Source: an uncultured Eubacteriales bacterium
Lineage (GTDB): Bacteria > Bacillota > Clostridia > Peptostreptococcales > Anaerovoracaceae
Assembly (NCBI GenBank): GCA_902786855.1
Contig: CADAEH010000007.1
Location: 1-64,000 of the forward strand
Direction of reading: 5' to 3'
Length of the DNA stretch: 64,000 bases
The position numbers and the translations under genes were made by a program. Below are positions 26,146-34,196 of this stretch, piece by piece (position 1 is the first letter of the stretch; the number at the start of each line of letters is the position of its first letter). Below the pieces are notes generated by a model. That model saw only the letters and a list, made by a program, of their open reading frames with translations. It did no database searches and was not told where the DNA came from.

Positions 26146-26898
26146 ATGGCTAAAAAGATCTCATACCGCATGTACAGAATAATACGATGGTTCGTGTGGC
26201 TGTTTTACCCTGAAATAGAGATCGTCGGGAGAGAAAATCTGCCTGATGAGCCATGCATAGTAGTTGGTAATCATGCCCAGATGAATGGACCTATCGCAGC
26301 TGAGTTGTATTTTCCTGTCGAGCGATACACCTGGTGCGCGGGAGAGATGATGCATCTCAAAGAGGTGCCGGCATATGCATTCAAAGACTTCTGGAGCATA
26401 AAACCGCTGTACAACAGATGGTTTTACTATCTGCTGTCATACGCCGTTGCTCCGATATCTGTGTGTATATTCAATAATGCTAACTGTATAGGCGTGTATC
26501 ACGACATGCGGATCCTGTCAACTTTTCGCAGTTCCGTTGAAAAGCTGATTGAAGGAAAGAGCCTTGTGATCCTTCCCGAATTTGAAAAGCCATACAACAA
26601 CATAATCAATGAATTCCGTGACAGATACATAGAAGTTGCGCGTATGTATCATAAGAAGACCGGTAAGGAAGTCTGTTTTACACCGATGTATCTGGCTCCG
26701 AGCCTGAAAAGAATGTATCTTGGGAAACCTGTCAGATATGACAGTTCTGCGCCTAAAGGGGCTGAGAGAAAAAGGATCAGTGAATATCTGATGGGCCAGG
26801 TGACCGATATAGCAAGGGCTCTGCCGGAACACAAGGTAGTACCTTATCTGAATATTTCTAAGAAACTGTACCCGTCGAACAAGCAGTATCAACAGTGA
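26146..26898 (+). CDS. PlsC-like acyltransferase with altered active-site motif
   Basis: A 250-residue membrane-associated protein of the lysophospholipid acyltransferase fold. Motif I of the family, NHX4D, appears at GNHAQMNGPI: His43 is kept but the aspartate position is Gly48. Later segments (ILPEFEKPYNN, a counterpart of the FPEG motif; CFTPMYLAPSLKRMYLGKPVRYD) fit the family. Loss of Asp usually abolishes acyl transfer, so it may be inactive, act on another substrate, or belong to a divergent subfamily. It starts 14 bases after the Na/Pi gene with no strong ribosome site and ends directly against the convergent EcsC gene. Confidence 0.7.
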   Translation: MAKKISYRMYRIIRWFVWLFYPEIEIVGRENLPDEPCIVVGNHAQMNGPIAAELYFPVERYTWCAGEMMHLKEVPAYAFKDFWSIKPLYNRWFYYLLSYAVAPISVCIFNNANCIGVYHDMRILSTFRSSVEKLIEGKSLVILPEFEKPYNNIINEFRDRYIEVARMYHKKTGKEVCFTPMYLAPSLKRMYLGKPVRYDSSAPKGAERKRISEYLMGQVTDIARALPEHKVVPYLNISKKLYPSNKQYQQ

Positions 26899-27687
26899 TC
26901 ATTTCCGGCCGCTTCTGAGTTGATCTATCAGGAACCTTCTCTGATATTTCAGTACAGCGTAGTCGCTGATCCGCTCCATATAGATAAAATCAGATGCCCC
27001 GCCGATAACGCCGACAACGGGTATCTTCTGAAGAAACTTCATGAGAAGCAGTGCGTGCGCAAGAGCCACGGCTGCTTCATTTATTTTTTCATCAACAGTA
27101 CTTTCATCTGTGAAAAGTCCCGCTCTGATCAGTTTATTGATCTCCTTGTCAGCTCGTATCATTTCCTCGCCATCCTTCATGGCAGCTGCGATCACCATGA
27201 GGATGAACTTTTTCTCCTCATCAGTATCAAAAGAGTATCCGTATTTCATGGATATTTTATAAATGTTTCTGAGAAGAAGGGTAATGAAGAGGACGATGTC
27301 CGGAATAGTCCCGCCGATGAACCCGAGTGCAGCACCTGATACAGCTGAAAAAACGGTATGGGCAGTACCGGTAGCAGAAGCGCGACGCTTGAATCTGCGC
27401 ATCTGCCTGCCGCCGCCGAGTTCTTCGAGATCAGCTGTATCTGCCTCAAACTCTGATATCAGTTTGTCAGTAGAGAAGGTCTTGCTTATTATCGAAGATC
27501 CTTTGGAGAAAATAAGATGAAAAGCCTTGGAGAAAGCCGCATCAAGAGTGGCCTCAAGTTTCTCCGGGACCTTTTCTTCGAGGAGCATGTCAAGCCTGGT
27601 CGGTTCTCTGTTCAGCTGTTTTCTGAGAAACCGCTTCTCAGCTTTCCGCAGTCCGTCTATTTCTCTCTGCAATACAGTTTTTGCCAT
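26899..27687 (-). CDS. EcsC family protein
   Basis: A 262-residue protein of the EcsC family. After a charged lead (about 1-35) come amphipathic helices, then a glycine-rich hydrophobic stretch around FSAVSGAALGFIGGTIPDIVLFITLLL (about 115-140), a signature of the family, and a second near the end (VVGVIGGASDFIYM). EcsC sits with an ABC transporter in Bacillus, but its biochemical activity is unclear; here it stands alone. AGAGGA before the ATG supports the start. Its stop touches the stop of the opposite-strand acyltransferase gene. Confidence 0.82.
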   Translation of the reverse strand: MAKTVLQREIDGLRKAEKRFLRKQLNREPTRLDMLLEEKVPEKLEATLDAAFSKAFHLIFSKGSSIISKTFSTDKLISEFEADTADLEELGGGRQMRRFKRRASATGTAHTVFSAVSGAALGFIGGTIPDIVLFITLLLRNIYKISMKYGYSFDTDEEKKFILMVIAAAMKDGEEMIRADKEINKLIRAGLFTDESTVDEKINEAAVALAHALLLMKFLQKIPVVGVIGGASDFIYMERISDYAVLKYQRRFLIDQLRSGRK

Positions 27688-27904
27688 ATCATTCCTCTGA
27701 CTAAAGTAGATGGAATAATAATAACAGGAAATGCTTCATAAAGAAATGAAGCAGAAAGATCGACCCTTGGGTAAACCTGAACAGGATAGCGCCGCATTCC
27801 CGCATAAACTTGATCGGATTTGTGTCAAAAGAACAGTGCCGGTGTGATATGATAATTCAGGATACAATAAACAAAAAGAATAGATTCAAGGATAAGATAA
27901 AAAG

Positions 27905-28918
27905 ATGAAGATTCTGGATGAAACAGGAAGATCAAGACCAAACGGTTATCTTGAGAGCATAAGAAAAGGCACCGAGGGGGTGCGCGTGTTCCGCGGTATT
28001 TATTACGGCAGCGGAGATAAAGAGGCAGAGACAGCCAGACTGAAAAATGAGATCGATACAGCAGATGCTATAGTCGTCGGGGCGGGGGCAGGACTGTCCA
28101 CTTCGGCAGGTTTCACATACAGCGGGGAACGTTTTAACAGATATTTCTTCGACTTCGCAAAGAAGTTCGGAATATCGGACATGTATTCCGGCGGATTTTA
28201 CCCGTTTCCGGATGCCGGGACACGCTGGGCCTGGTGGGCGCGCCATATATATTTCAACAGATATATCGATGCACCGAAGCCGGTATACAACCGGCTGCTT
28301 GAGATCCTTAAGGATAAGGATTATTTTGTTATCACTACCAATGTGGATCATCAATTCCAGAGAGCGGGCTTTGATAAGAATCGACTGTTCTATACACAAG
28401 GGGATTACGGTCTGTTCCAGAGTGTAAGATCATCCAATCGAAAGACTTATGACAACGAAGAGTGGGTAATGAAGGCGATGGAGGCACAAGGATTCCTCAG
28501 AGACGAGAATGGAGTGTTCTGCGTTCCTGATGATGGAAGGCTCCTGATGAGGATCCCGTCTGAACTCATCCCGGTATGTCCGGATGACGGAAGTGCTGTG
28601 ACAATGAACCTGAGGGCGGATGACAGTTTTGTTGAAGATGATGGCTGGCATGAAGCATCTGCGAATTATGCGCATTTCCTGAGAAAGCATGAGACCGGAC
28701 ATGTGCTGTATCTGGAACTGGGAGTTGGAAGCAATACCCCTGTTATCATCAAATTTCCGTTCTGGGCTATGACTTATGATAATCCTGAGGCGGTCTATGC
28801 ATGTCTTAACTACAATGAATCATTTGCACCAAAACAGATCGCAACGCAGTCTATCTGCCTGGATGGAGATATAGGTGAAGTGCTGGACGCACACATAAAT
28901 AATACAGAAAGAGTGTAG
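27905..28918 (+). CDS. class M-like sirtuin (Sir2-family NAD+-dependent enzyme)
   Basis: A 337-residue Sir2-fold protein resembling the class M sirtuins (SirTM), which carry out ADP-ribosylation in some Firmicutes. The NAD-binding loop is VVGAGAGLSTSAGFTYSGERF (about 57-77), followed by GGFYPFPDAGTRWAWWARHIY. The usual TQNID is TTNVDHQ (144-150) and the HG after it is replaced by TQGDYG. Only two cysteines are visible where a zinc module has four. SirTM genes usually adjoin a macrodomain and GcvH-like/LplA genes, but none are here; an MFS transporter follows after five bases. The ribosome site is weak. Confidence 0.75.
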   Translation: MKILDETGRSRPNGYLESIRKGTEGVRVFRGIYYGSGDKEAETARLKNEIDTADAIVVGAGAGLSTSAGFTYSGERFNRYFFDFAKKFGISDMYSGGFYPFPDAGTRWAWWARHIYFNRYIDAPKPVYNRLLEILKDKDYFVITTNVDHQFQRAGFDKNRLFYTQGDYGLFQSVRSSNRKTYDNEEWVMKAMEAQGFLRDENGVFCVPDDGRLLMRIPSELIPVCPDDGSAVTMNLRADDSFVEDDGWHEASANYAHFLRKHETGHVLYLELGVGSNTPVIIKFPFWAMTYDNPEAVYACLNYNESFAPKQIATQSICLDGDIGEVLDAHINNTERV

Positions 28919-28923
28919 ACATA

Positions 28924-30129
28924 ATGATCGCAAAACTAAGAGATGCATTCAGACCGGAATCCAGTTACCGGGCCTTCTTCATTTCGATCCTGACATTTGC
29001 ACTTGCTTACGGTCTGTACAAAGGAATAATCGACAATTACCTCGCCGAGGTGGCAGGCATGTCTGAATTCGACAAAGGGGTATCGGAGTTCTTCAGGGAA
29101 CTGCCCGGGCTCGCTCTGATATTTGTATTGGCGGCATTATATGAGTTGTCTGCTGAGAGGATCTATCAGGTAGGAGCTCTCATCATGCTTGCCGGAATGG
29201 CGATGCAGTCATTTATCCCTTCGACCAAGGTTCTGGTCATAATCGCCATATTCATATATTCACTGGGTGAGCATATACAGCTTGGGATGCGTAACACTCT
29301 GACCCTTGAATATGCAAAGGAAGGGAAGAGCGGCGTAGCCCTCGGCAGGCAGAGTGCCATGTATCAGATCGGGATGCTGGCGGGTTATTTTGTCGTCATA
29401 GCATTATTCGCAGTGCTTGGAAACAGGCAGTCACTTTACAAGCCTGTTTTCCTGATGAGTGCATCTATCATATTTCTCGGATTCCTTTCTTCACTGAGAA
29501 TAAAAGGCAACAGCAAGCCGGACCCGTCCAGGCGAAGATTTTATTTCCATAAGAAATACACCAAGTACTATATGCTGGAACTGTTCTACGGTGCCAGAAA
29601 GCAGATTTTCTTCACTTTCGGCCCATATGTTCTGGTCCTGTTTTACGGCGCAAGTGCTATGAATATAAGCGTCCTGTTTGCTGTATCTTCAATATGCTCG
29701 TATTTTGCATCACCTCTCGTGGGCAGAATAATTGACCGTTTCGGATATAAGATCGTGATGATAGCTGACACACTGATACTCGTGATCGTCTGCTTCTTTT
29801 ACGGGTTTGCACACCATCTGTTCCCGATGCATATTGCGTTCCTGATATGCTGCGCCAATTATGTGCTCGACTCAGTCATATCACTTGCATCCATGGCATC
29901 GAATGTGTACGTGCAGGATCTTGCAGATAACCCGGATGAGGTAAGGGCGACCATATCTACAGGAGTATCCGTGAACCATTTCATCACCATACTGGTGGCA
30001 CTGTTCGGCGGATGGATCTGGAAAACGCTTGGCATTGAAACACTGTTCATACTGTCTGCTATACTCGGACTGTGCAACAGCGCATATGCAGCAACCATCA
30101 AGACCGGAGAGCAGCTTAAAAATGCATGA
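28924..30129 (+). CDS. MFS transporter
   Basis: A 401-residue major facilitator superfamily transporter with about 12 hydrophobic helices and a cytoplasmic basic loop in the middle (about 190-220, GNSKPDPSRRRFYFHKKYTKY). The loop after helix 8 (GRIIDRFGYKIVM) is the motif A-like segment of the second half. No substrate can be deduced. It starts five bases after the sirtuin stop, so the two are probably coupled; a link between export of a small molecule and ADP-ribosylation or deacylation is only a thought. A VOC-family gene follows 45 bases later. Confidence 0.85.
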   Translation: MIAKLRDAFRPESSYRAFFISILTFALAYGLYKGIIDNYLAEVAGMSEFDKGVSEFFRELPGLALIFVLAALYELSAERIYQVGALIMLAGMAMQSFIPSTKVLVIIAIFIYSLGEHIQLGMRNTLTLEYAKEGKSGVALGRQSAMYQIGMLAGYFVVIALFAVLGNRQSLYKPVFLMSASIIFLGFLSSLRIKGNSKPDPSRRRFYFHKKYTKYYMLELFYGARKQIFFTFGPYVLVLFYGASAMNISVLFAVSSICSYFASPLVGRIIDRFGYKIVMIADTLILVIVCFFYGFAHHLFPMHIAFLICCANYVLDSVISLASMASNVYVQDLADNPDEVRATISTGVSVNHFITILVALFGGWIWKTLGIETLFILSAILGLCNSAYAATIKTGEQLKNA

Positions 30130-30174
30130 TGTTATCAACCTGCAGTTGTAAAAATACAGAAAGGATATTGAATC

Positions 30175-30537
30175 ATGAAACTGAAAAACTTTCTGATAGT
30201 AGTGAAGGATATAGAGAGAGCCAGACAGTTTTATCATGACCTGTTCGGACTCAATGTTCTGGTGGATTTTGACGGTAATATGATACTTACTGACGGACTG
30301 GTGCTTCAGGAAGAGAAATACTGGAAAGAATTTCTCGGGAAGAGCGTCATTCCCGAGAACAATTCAAGTGAACTGTACTTCGAAGAAAGCGACATTGAAG
30401 CATTCGTAGAAAAACTGGAGTCACTCTACCCGGATGTCAAATATGTCAATAGACTGATGACGCATTCCTGGGGACAAAAGGTGGTCCGCTTCTATGATCC
30501 CGACGGAAACCTGATAGAAGTCGGGACCCCGGTGTAA
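30175..30537 (+). CDS. VOC family protein (glyoxalase/bleomycin-resistance fold)
   Basis: A 120-residue cytosolic protein with the two beta-alpha-beta-beta-beta units of the vicinal oxygen chelate fold. Typical starts and ends are visible: FLIVVKDIERARQFYHDLFGL and VVRFYDPDGNLIEVGTP, with the metal-ligand Glu in the last strand. Members include glyoxalases, dioxygenases and resistance proteins; nothing nearby defines the substrate. AAAGGA precedes the ATG. Its stop codon lies in the loop of a hairpin that probably terminates the sirtuin-MFS-VOC transcript. Confidence 0.85.
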   Translation: MKLKNFLIVVKDIERARQFYHDLFGLNVLVDFDGNMILTDGLVLQEEKYWKEFLGKSVIPENNSSELYFEESDIEAFVEKLESLYPDVKYVNRLMTHSWGQKVVRFYDPDGNLIEVGTPV

Positions 30538-30559
30538 ACCACCGGGGCCTGACCGTTTT
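30527..30559 (+). terminator. probable terminator overlapping the VOC stop codon
   Basis: A perfect 8-base-pair stem CCCCGGTG (30527-30534) / CACCGGGG (30540-30547) with loop TAAAC that contains the TAA stop. A TTTT run comes nine bases later, a longer gap than usual, so strength is uncertain. Confidence 0.5.
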
Positions 30560-30571
30560 GGCTGACTTTTG

Positions 30572-31138
30572 CTACAGCAGCGCTTTGCCGACCTCAAATG
30601 CCTGACCGGCCTTCTCGCCGATCGTGTAATAGCCGAGACGATAATTGTCGAACATCAGGACGTTAAGTTTCATCACATCGACATTACCATCCTCAGCAAG
30701 TACGGATTCATCGGCTTTGACATTGATGATCCTGCCGACTACACCATGGATGTACTCGGTATCAAGTTCCTCAAGGAACTCACACTCGATGGCTACCGGG
30801 AACTCGTCTATGATCGGAGCATGGACCTTGTCACTTTTAACGGCTGTGTAACCTGTTCTCTCGAACTTGTCGTCCATGGTATTGCCTGATGCCAGACCGT
30901 AGAAATCTGCTGCCTGCATGTGAGCTTTGTCTGCAAGTGACACTGTGAACGCTTTGCTCTTCAGTATGTTGGAAAGAGTCTTCTTACCTTTTCCGATGCA
31001 CAGATAGATCCTGTCTGAGCCACAGATCTGACCCCATGCAACGTTCATCACGTTCACTTTTTCATTCTCATCGTAAGCTGCGACCATCAGTACAGGCATT
31101 GGGAAAACCGCCTGCTGTACTCCGATATCTTTTTTCAT
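30572..31138 (-). CDS. flavin reductase family protein
   Basis: A 188-residue FMN-binding split-barrel protein of the flavin reductase-like family. The N-terminal half has FPMPVLMVAAYDENEKVNVMNVAWGQICGSDRIYLCIG and NILKSKAFTVSLAD, the standard flavin-binding pattern; the second half reads AIECEFLEELDTEYIHGVVGRI. It probably reduces FMN with NAD(P)H or acts as a flavoprotein oxidoreductase. AAGGAGG nine bases upstream fixes the ATG at 31138; an in-frame ATG 12 codons earlier has none. It is monocistronic and convergent with the VOC gene. Confidence 0.9.
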   Translation of the reverse strand: MKKDIGVQQAVFPMPVLMVAAYDENEKVNVMNVAWGQICGSDRIYLCIGKGKKTLSNILKSKAFTVSLADKAHMQAADFYGLASGNTMDDKFERTGYTAVKSDKVHAPIIDEFPVAIECEFLEELDTEYIHGVVGRIINVKADESVLAEDGNVDVMKLNVLMFDNYRLGYYTIGEKAGQAFEVGKALL

Positions 31139-31299
31139 TATCAATATCCTCCTTAAGAATTTTGCCTCCACCAATCATACACCCTGACATTGATGAAAGC
31201 CAGTACGATAAGATGTACGTAATTTGATATTGAAGGTAACTGACATTTCTGATAAAACAAAAATAATCAAAGCATCGTTAACAGAGGGGAGATGTGGCA

Positions 31300-31449
31300 A
31301 TGAAGAAACTGAACGAAGAATACTTCAGGGACTGGAATTACAAGAAGCATGCGAAATTCTGCACACTGGTGTATGCAGGACTCTATGCATTTGACATGAC
31401 AGTCTCATACTTTATCATCAAAAAACTGTTTAAAAAATGGAATATATGA
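31300..31449 (+). CDS. small single-span membrane protein
   Basis: A 49-residue frame from ATG 31300 to TGA 31449, preceded by AGAGGGGAG about nine bases upstream. A basic N-terminus (MKKLNEEYFRDWNYKKHAKF) is followed by one hydrophobic segment (about 21-40) and a KKLFKKW tail, a pattern expected of a small membrane peptide. Its end overlaps the start of the leucine-rich protein by 13 bases, so it would be the first gene of cassette 1. I do not recognise it. A membrane anchor for the cassette would be an inference. Confidence 0.5.
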   Translation: MKKLNEEYFRDWNYKKHAKFCTLVYAGLYAFDMTVSYFIIKKLFKKWNI

Positions 31450-32744
31450 CGGATATATCTGACATCATGGAACATGAGGATACCGGTAACGGTTCTTATG
31501 TCGTGATTCCTGAATATGTGACTGAGATAGAAGACGGAGCATTCGCAAAAGACAAGAGCCTGAAAAAGATAGATCTTAATAATGTGAGACGTATCGGAGC
31601 TCACGCTTTTCAGGAATGCACTGATCTTGAATCAGTCATCATGAGTAATGTCACCGAGATCGGACCGGGAGCGTTTGAATTCTGCCGTTCACTTCGCAGT
31701 ATAACGTTTGAAAATATCACATCTGTAGGAGATGAAGCATTCATGAACTGCAGTATGCTTGATATTCCGGAAATGCCCTGCTCCCTGACACAAGTCGGGG
31801 CCGGCGCTTTTTCACATACTGCTATACGCTCCGTCGATCTGCACTGGCTTGATGAGATACCCGCATCACTGCTCAGCTACTGCACATCGCTTACAGACGC
31901 GGATATAGTAGGCGCGAAGGTGATCGGAAACGATGCTTTTGCCGGATGCAGAGCACTGTCAGAAGTGAGACTCGGCGAGCTGGAAAAGATCGGTAAAGGT
32001 GCTTTCCAGAAGTGCGACGCTTTTGAGCTTGTGCGTCTGCCTGATACACTCAGGTATATTGGAGATGACGCTTTCAGTGTTATTCGTGGCGGTCTTATCA
32101 TACCGGGAAGTGTCAGCTGCATAGGAAAGGACTGTCTTGGACCGGTCGACAGGAAGAAGGAGATCAGGATATACAGATCATCTCTGTATGAATTCCGGAA
32201 TTACTTCAGAGATGATCGGGCAGATCCTTTTGATGAAGACGAGCACTTTTATCTGTGGGAGAGTTCTATCGATGTCACTGTTCTGGATGAACAGACGGGC
32301 GAGACAATAGGGTTTCTGCCACTGTACTCTGACCTCGAGCGTCAGCTGCGAAAAGAGCTGACAGAAGCTTTCCGTCCGGATAACACATTTGATTATTCGT
32401 TCCTTGATGAGGTGCTGTTCTCAGGGCTTAAATGGAACCAGAGGTGCAAGGACCGACATGCGGTCATGCGCCTCAGTCATCCTTTTGAACTGACGCGATC
32501 TGCGCGTGAGGAGTATATCGCTTATCTGGAAAAACACCTTAAGCGGATAGTCCGGCGTGCTGTCCATAACAGAGATGTCGATATGCTCATATTTTTGTGT
32601 GATGTCGGACTGATAGGAAAAGAAAACATCACAGATGTGATCGATCACTCTATCTCGATGTCAGCATCTGAATGCACAGCTTTTCTGCTTGAACGCCAGT
32701 CGGAACTTGGCTGCAGCAGTGATCCGCTGCTCGATGAACTATGA
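31437..32744 (+). CDS. leucine-rich repeat (BspA-type) protein of cassette 1
   Basis: A 435-residue protein without signal peptide, hence probably cytosolic. Residues about 15-235 form LRR_5/BspA-type repeats (pattern IGAHAFQECTDLESV, IGKGAFQKCDAFELV, with GAF/AF-C cores). The C-terminal 150 residues are a separate helical domain that ends like the C-terminus of the shorter LRR protein at 45487-46173. Its stop overlaps the VWA gene (ATGA), so it is part of that complex by context. A start at 31446 (second Met) is possible. LRR blocks usually mediate protein-protein contacts. Confidence 0.85.
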   Translation: MEYMTDISDIMEHEDTGNGSYVVIPEYVTEIEDGAFAKDKSLKKIDLNNVRRIGAHAFQECTDLESVIMSNVTEIGPGAFEFCRSLRSITFENITSVGDEAFMNCSMLDIPEMPCSLTQVGAGAFSHTAIRSVDLHWLDEIPASLLSYCTSLTDADIVGAKVIGNDAFAGCRALSEVRLGELEKIGKGAFQKCDAFELVRLPDTLRYIGDDAFSVIRGGLIIPGSVSCIGKDCLGPVDRKKEIRIYRSSLYEFRNYFRDDRADPFDEDEHFYLWESSIDVTVLDEQTGETIGFLPLYSDLERQLRKELTEAFRPDNTFDYSFLDEVLFSGLKWNQRCKDRHAVMRLSHPFELTRSAREEYIAYLEKHLKRIVRRAVHNRDVDMLIFLCDVGLIGKENITDVIDHSISMSASECTAFLLERQSELGCSSDPLLDEL

Positions 32745-34159
32745 CAGAAAAAGAAGAACTAGACATACTTATCAATAAAGCTGCATTGGATGTGCTTACG
32801 CTTGCGCGCAATACGCTGCTCGTCAAGTTCCGTTTTCTCGATGCGGCACTTAACAGGCTGCAGCCGGCTGCTTCCGAAGACGCAACATTCTCAACTGACG
32901 GTGTACATCTTACTTACGGGCCAAAACATGTGCTGAAGCGATTCAAAAGTGACCGTGATGAGCCGGCGTGTGATTTTCTTCATATAGTGCTCCACTGTAT
33001 ATTCAGCCACATGTTCATAGGAGACTCGATCGACCGGGAGCTGTGGGACCTTGCATGTGACGTAGCAACAGAGAACATAATAAATGATCTCGGTCTGCGG
33101 GATCCGAGGTCTGCGAGGTATGTAGCCCAGATGGCGGAAACAGACAGGCTCAGGGAAGAGATAAGAACACTTACTGCAGAGAAGATATACCGCTTTTACA
33201 GGGAAGCGGGAATTCCCGGCTACGAGATAGAGCGGCTCGGCAGACTGTTTCATACAGATGATCACTCAGGATGGTATGGATCAAAACCTGACCACCGTGA
33301 TTTCAATGAAGATGCTGACCATGGCAAAGACAGAGAACCCGAACATGCAGCTGAACCATATGAACAGGCAGGTGACGACAACCGTGAAGCGGATGACAAA
33401 CGAAGCATGCCGATGGACGATATAGAAGAAGAGTGGAAAAAGATCGCCGAAATGATACAGGAAGATCTGGAGACATTCTCAAGAGAACAGGGCGATAATG
33501 CAGGCGGGCTGATCCAGAATCTGAATGCGGTCACTCGCGACAGATATGATTATACGAATTTTCTTAAGAAGTTTGCCGTGCAGGGAGAGACCTTGTGCGT
33601 CAATGACGAGGAGTTTGACTACATTTTCTATACATATGGTTTGAAGCTGTATGGAAACATGCCTCTCGTGGAGCCTCTTGAATACAAAGAGGTCCGGCGG
33701 ATCAGAGAATTCGTGATCGCGGTCGACACATCGGGAAGCACATCGGGCGATCTGGTGCAGGCATTCCTGCGAAAGACTTATAACATTCTCAAATCGACTG
33801 AGAGTTACTTTTCTCATGTCAACGTTCATATAATACAGTGTGATGCTGCCATACAGGAACATGTCAGAATAAGTTCGGAAGAGGAATTCGACAGCTACAT
33901 CAGCACTATGAGTATTCGTGGCCTGGGCGGCACCGACTTCCGACCGGTATTCGACCTTGTAGACAGCCTGATAGAAGACGGTGAATTCACAGACCTCAGA
34001 GGCTTGCTTTATTTCACGGACGGACGAGGTACATATCCGGCACGCAGGCCGGGGTACGAAACAGCATTCGTATTCCTTGACAATGAGTACAACCAGCCGG
34101 AAGTGCCTCCATGGGCAATCAGACTCGTTTTACAGGACGAAGACATATACAGATCATAA
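32741..34159 (+). CDS. VWA-like/DUF2201 protein of cassette 1
   Basis: A 472-residue protein with an N-terminal DUF2201 region and a C-terminal von Willebrand A domain. In the first part, FLHIVLHCIFSH places histidines at 81, 85 and 90, like the putative metallopeptidase helix of this family but with Ile where HExxH has Glu. DLACDVATENIINDL follows. A charged insert lies at about 183-225. The VWA domain has the MIDAS motif DTSGS (329-333) and GLGGTDFRPVF. MoxR ATPases and VWA proteins work as pairs, and the ATPase is encoded 37 bases downstream. It probably acts in the cytosol with that ATPase. Confidence 0.85.
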   Translation: MTEKEELDILINKAALDVLTLARNTLLVKFRFLDAALNRLQPAASEDATFSTDGVHLTYGPKHVLKRFKSDRDEPACDFLHIVLHCIFSHMFIGDSIDRELWDLACDVATENIINDLGLRDPRSARYVAQMAETDRLREEIRTLTAEKIYRFYREAGIPGYEIERLGRLFHTDDHSGWYGSKPDHRDFNEDADHGKDREPEHAAEPYEQAGDDNREADDKRSMPMDDIEEEWKKIAEMIQEDLETFSREQGDNAGGLIQNLNAVTRDRYDYTNFLKKFAVQGETLCVNDEEFDYIFYTYGLKLYGNMPLVEPLEYKEVRRIREFVIAVDTSGSTSGDLVQAFLRKTYNILKSTESYFSHVNVHIIQCDAAIQEHVRISSEEEFDSYISTMSIRGLGGTDFRPVFDLVDSLIEDGEFTDLRGLLYFTDGRGTYPARRPGYETAFVFLDNEYNQPEVPPWAIRLVLQDEDIYRS

Positions 34160-34196
34160 AGCCATTAAGCAGCACGATTCGAAGGAGAGAACCGAC

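Noticed and set aside
33981-34196. 72-residue upstream extension of the cassette 1 MoxR gene
   Set aside because: It overlaps the VWA gene deeply. The in-frame GTG at 34197 has a strong ribosome site and matches the N-terminus of the paralogue.
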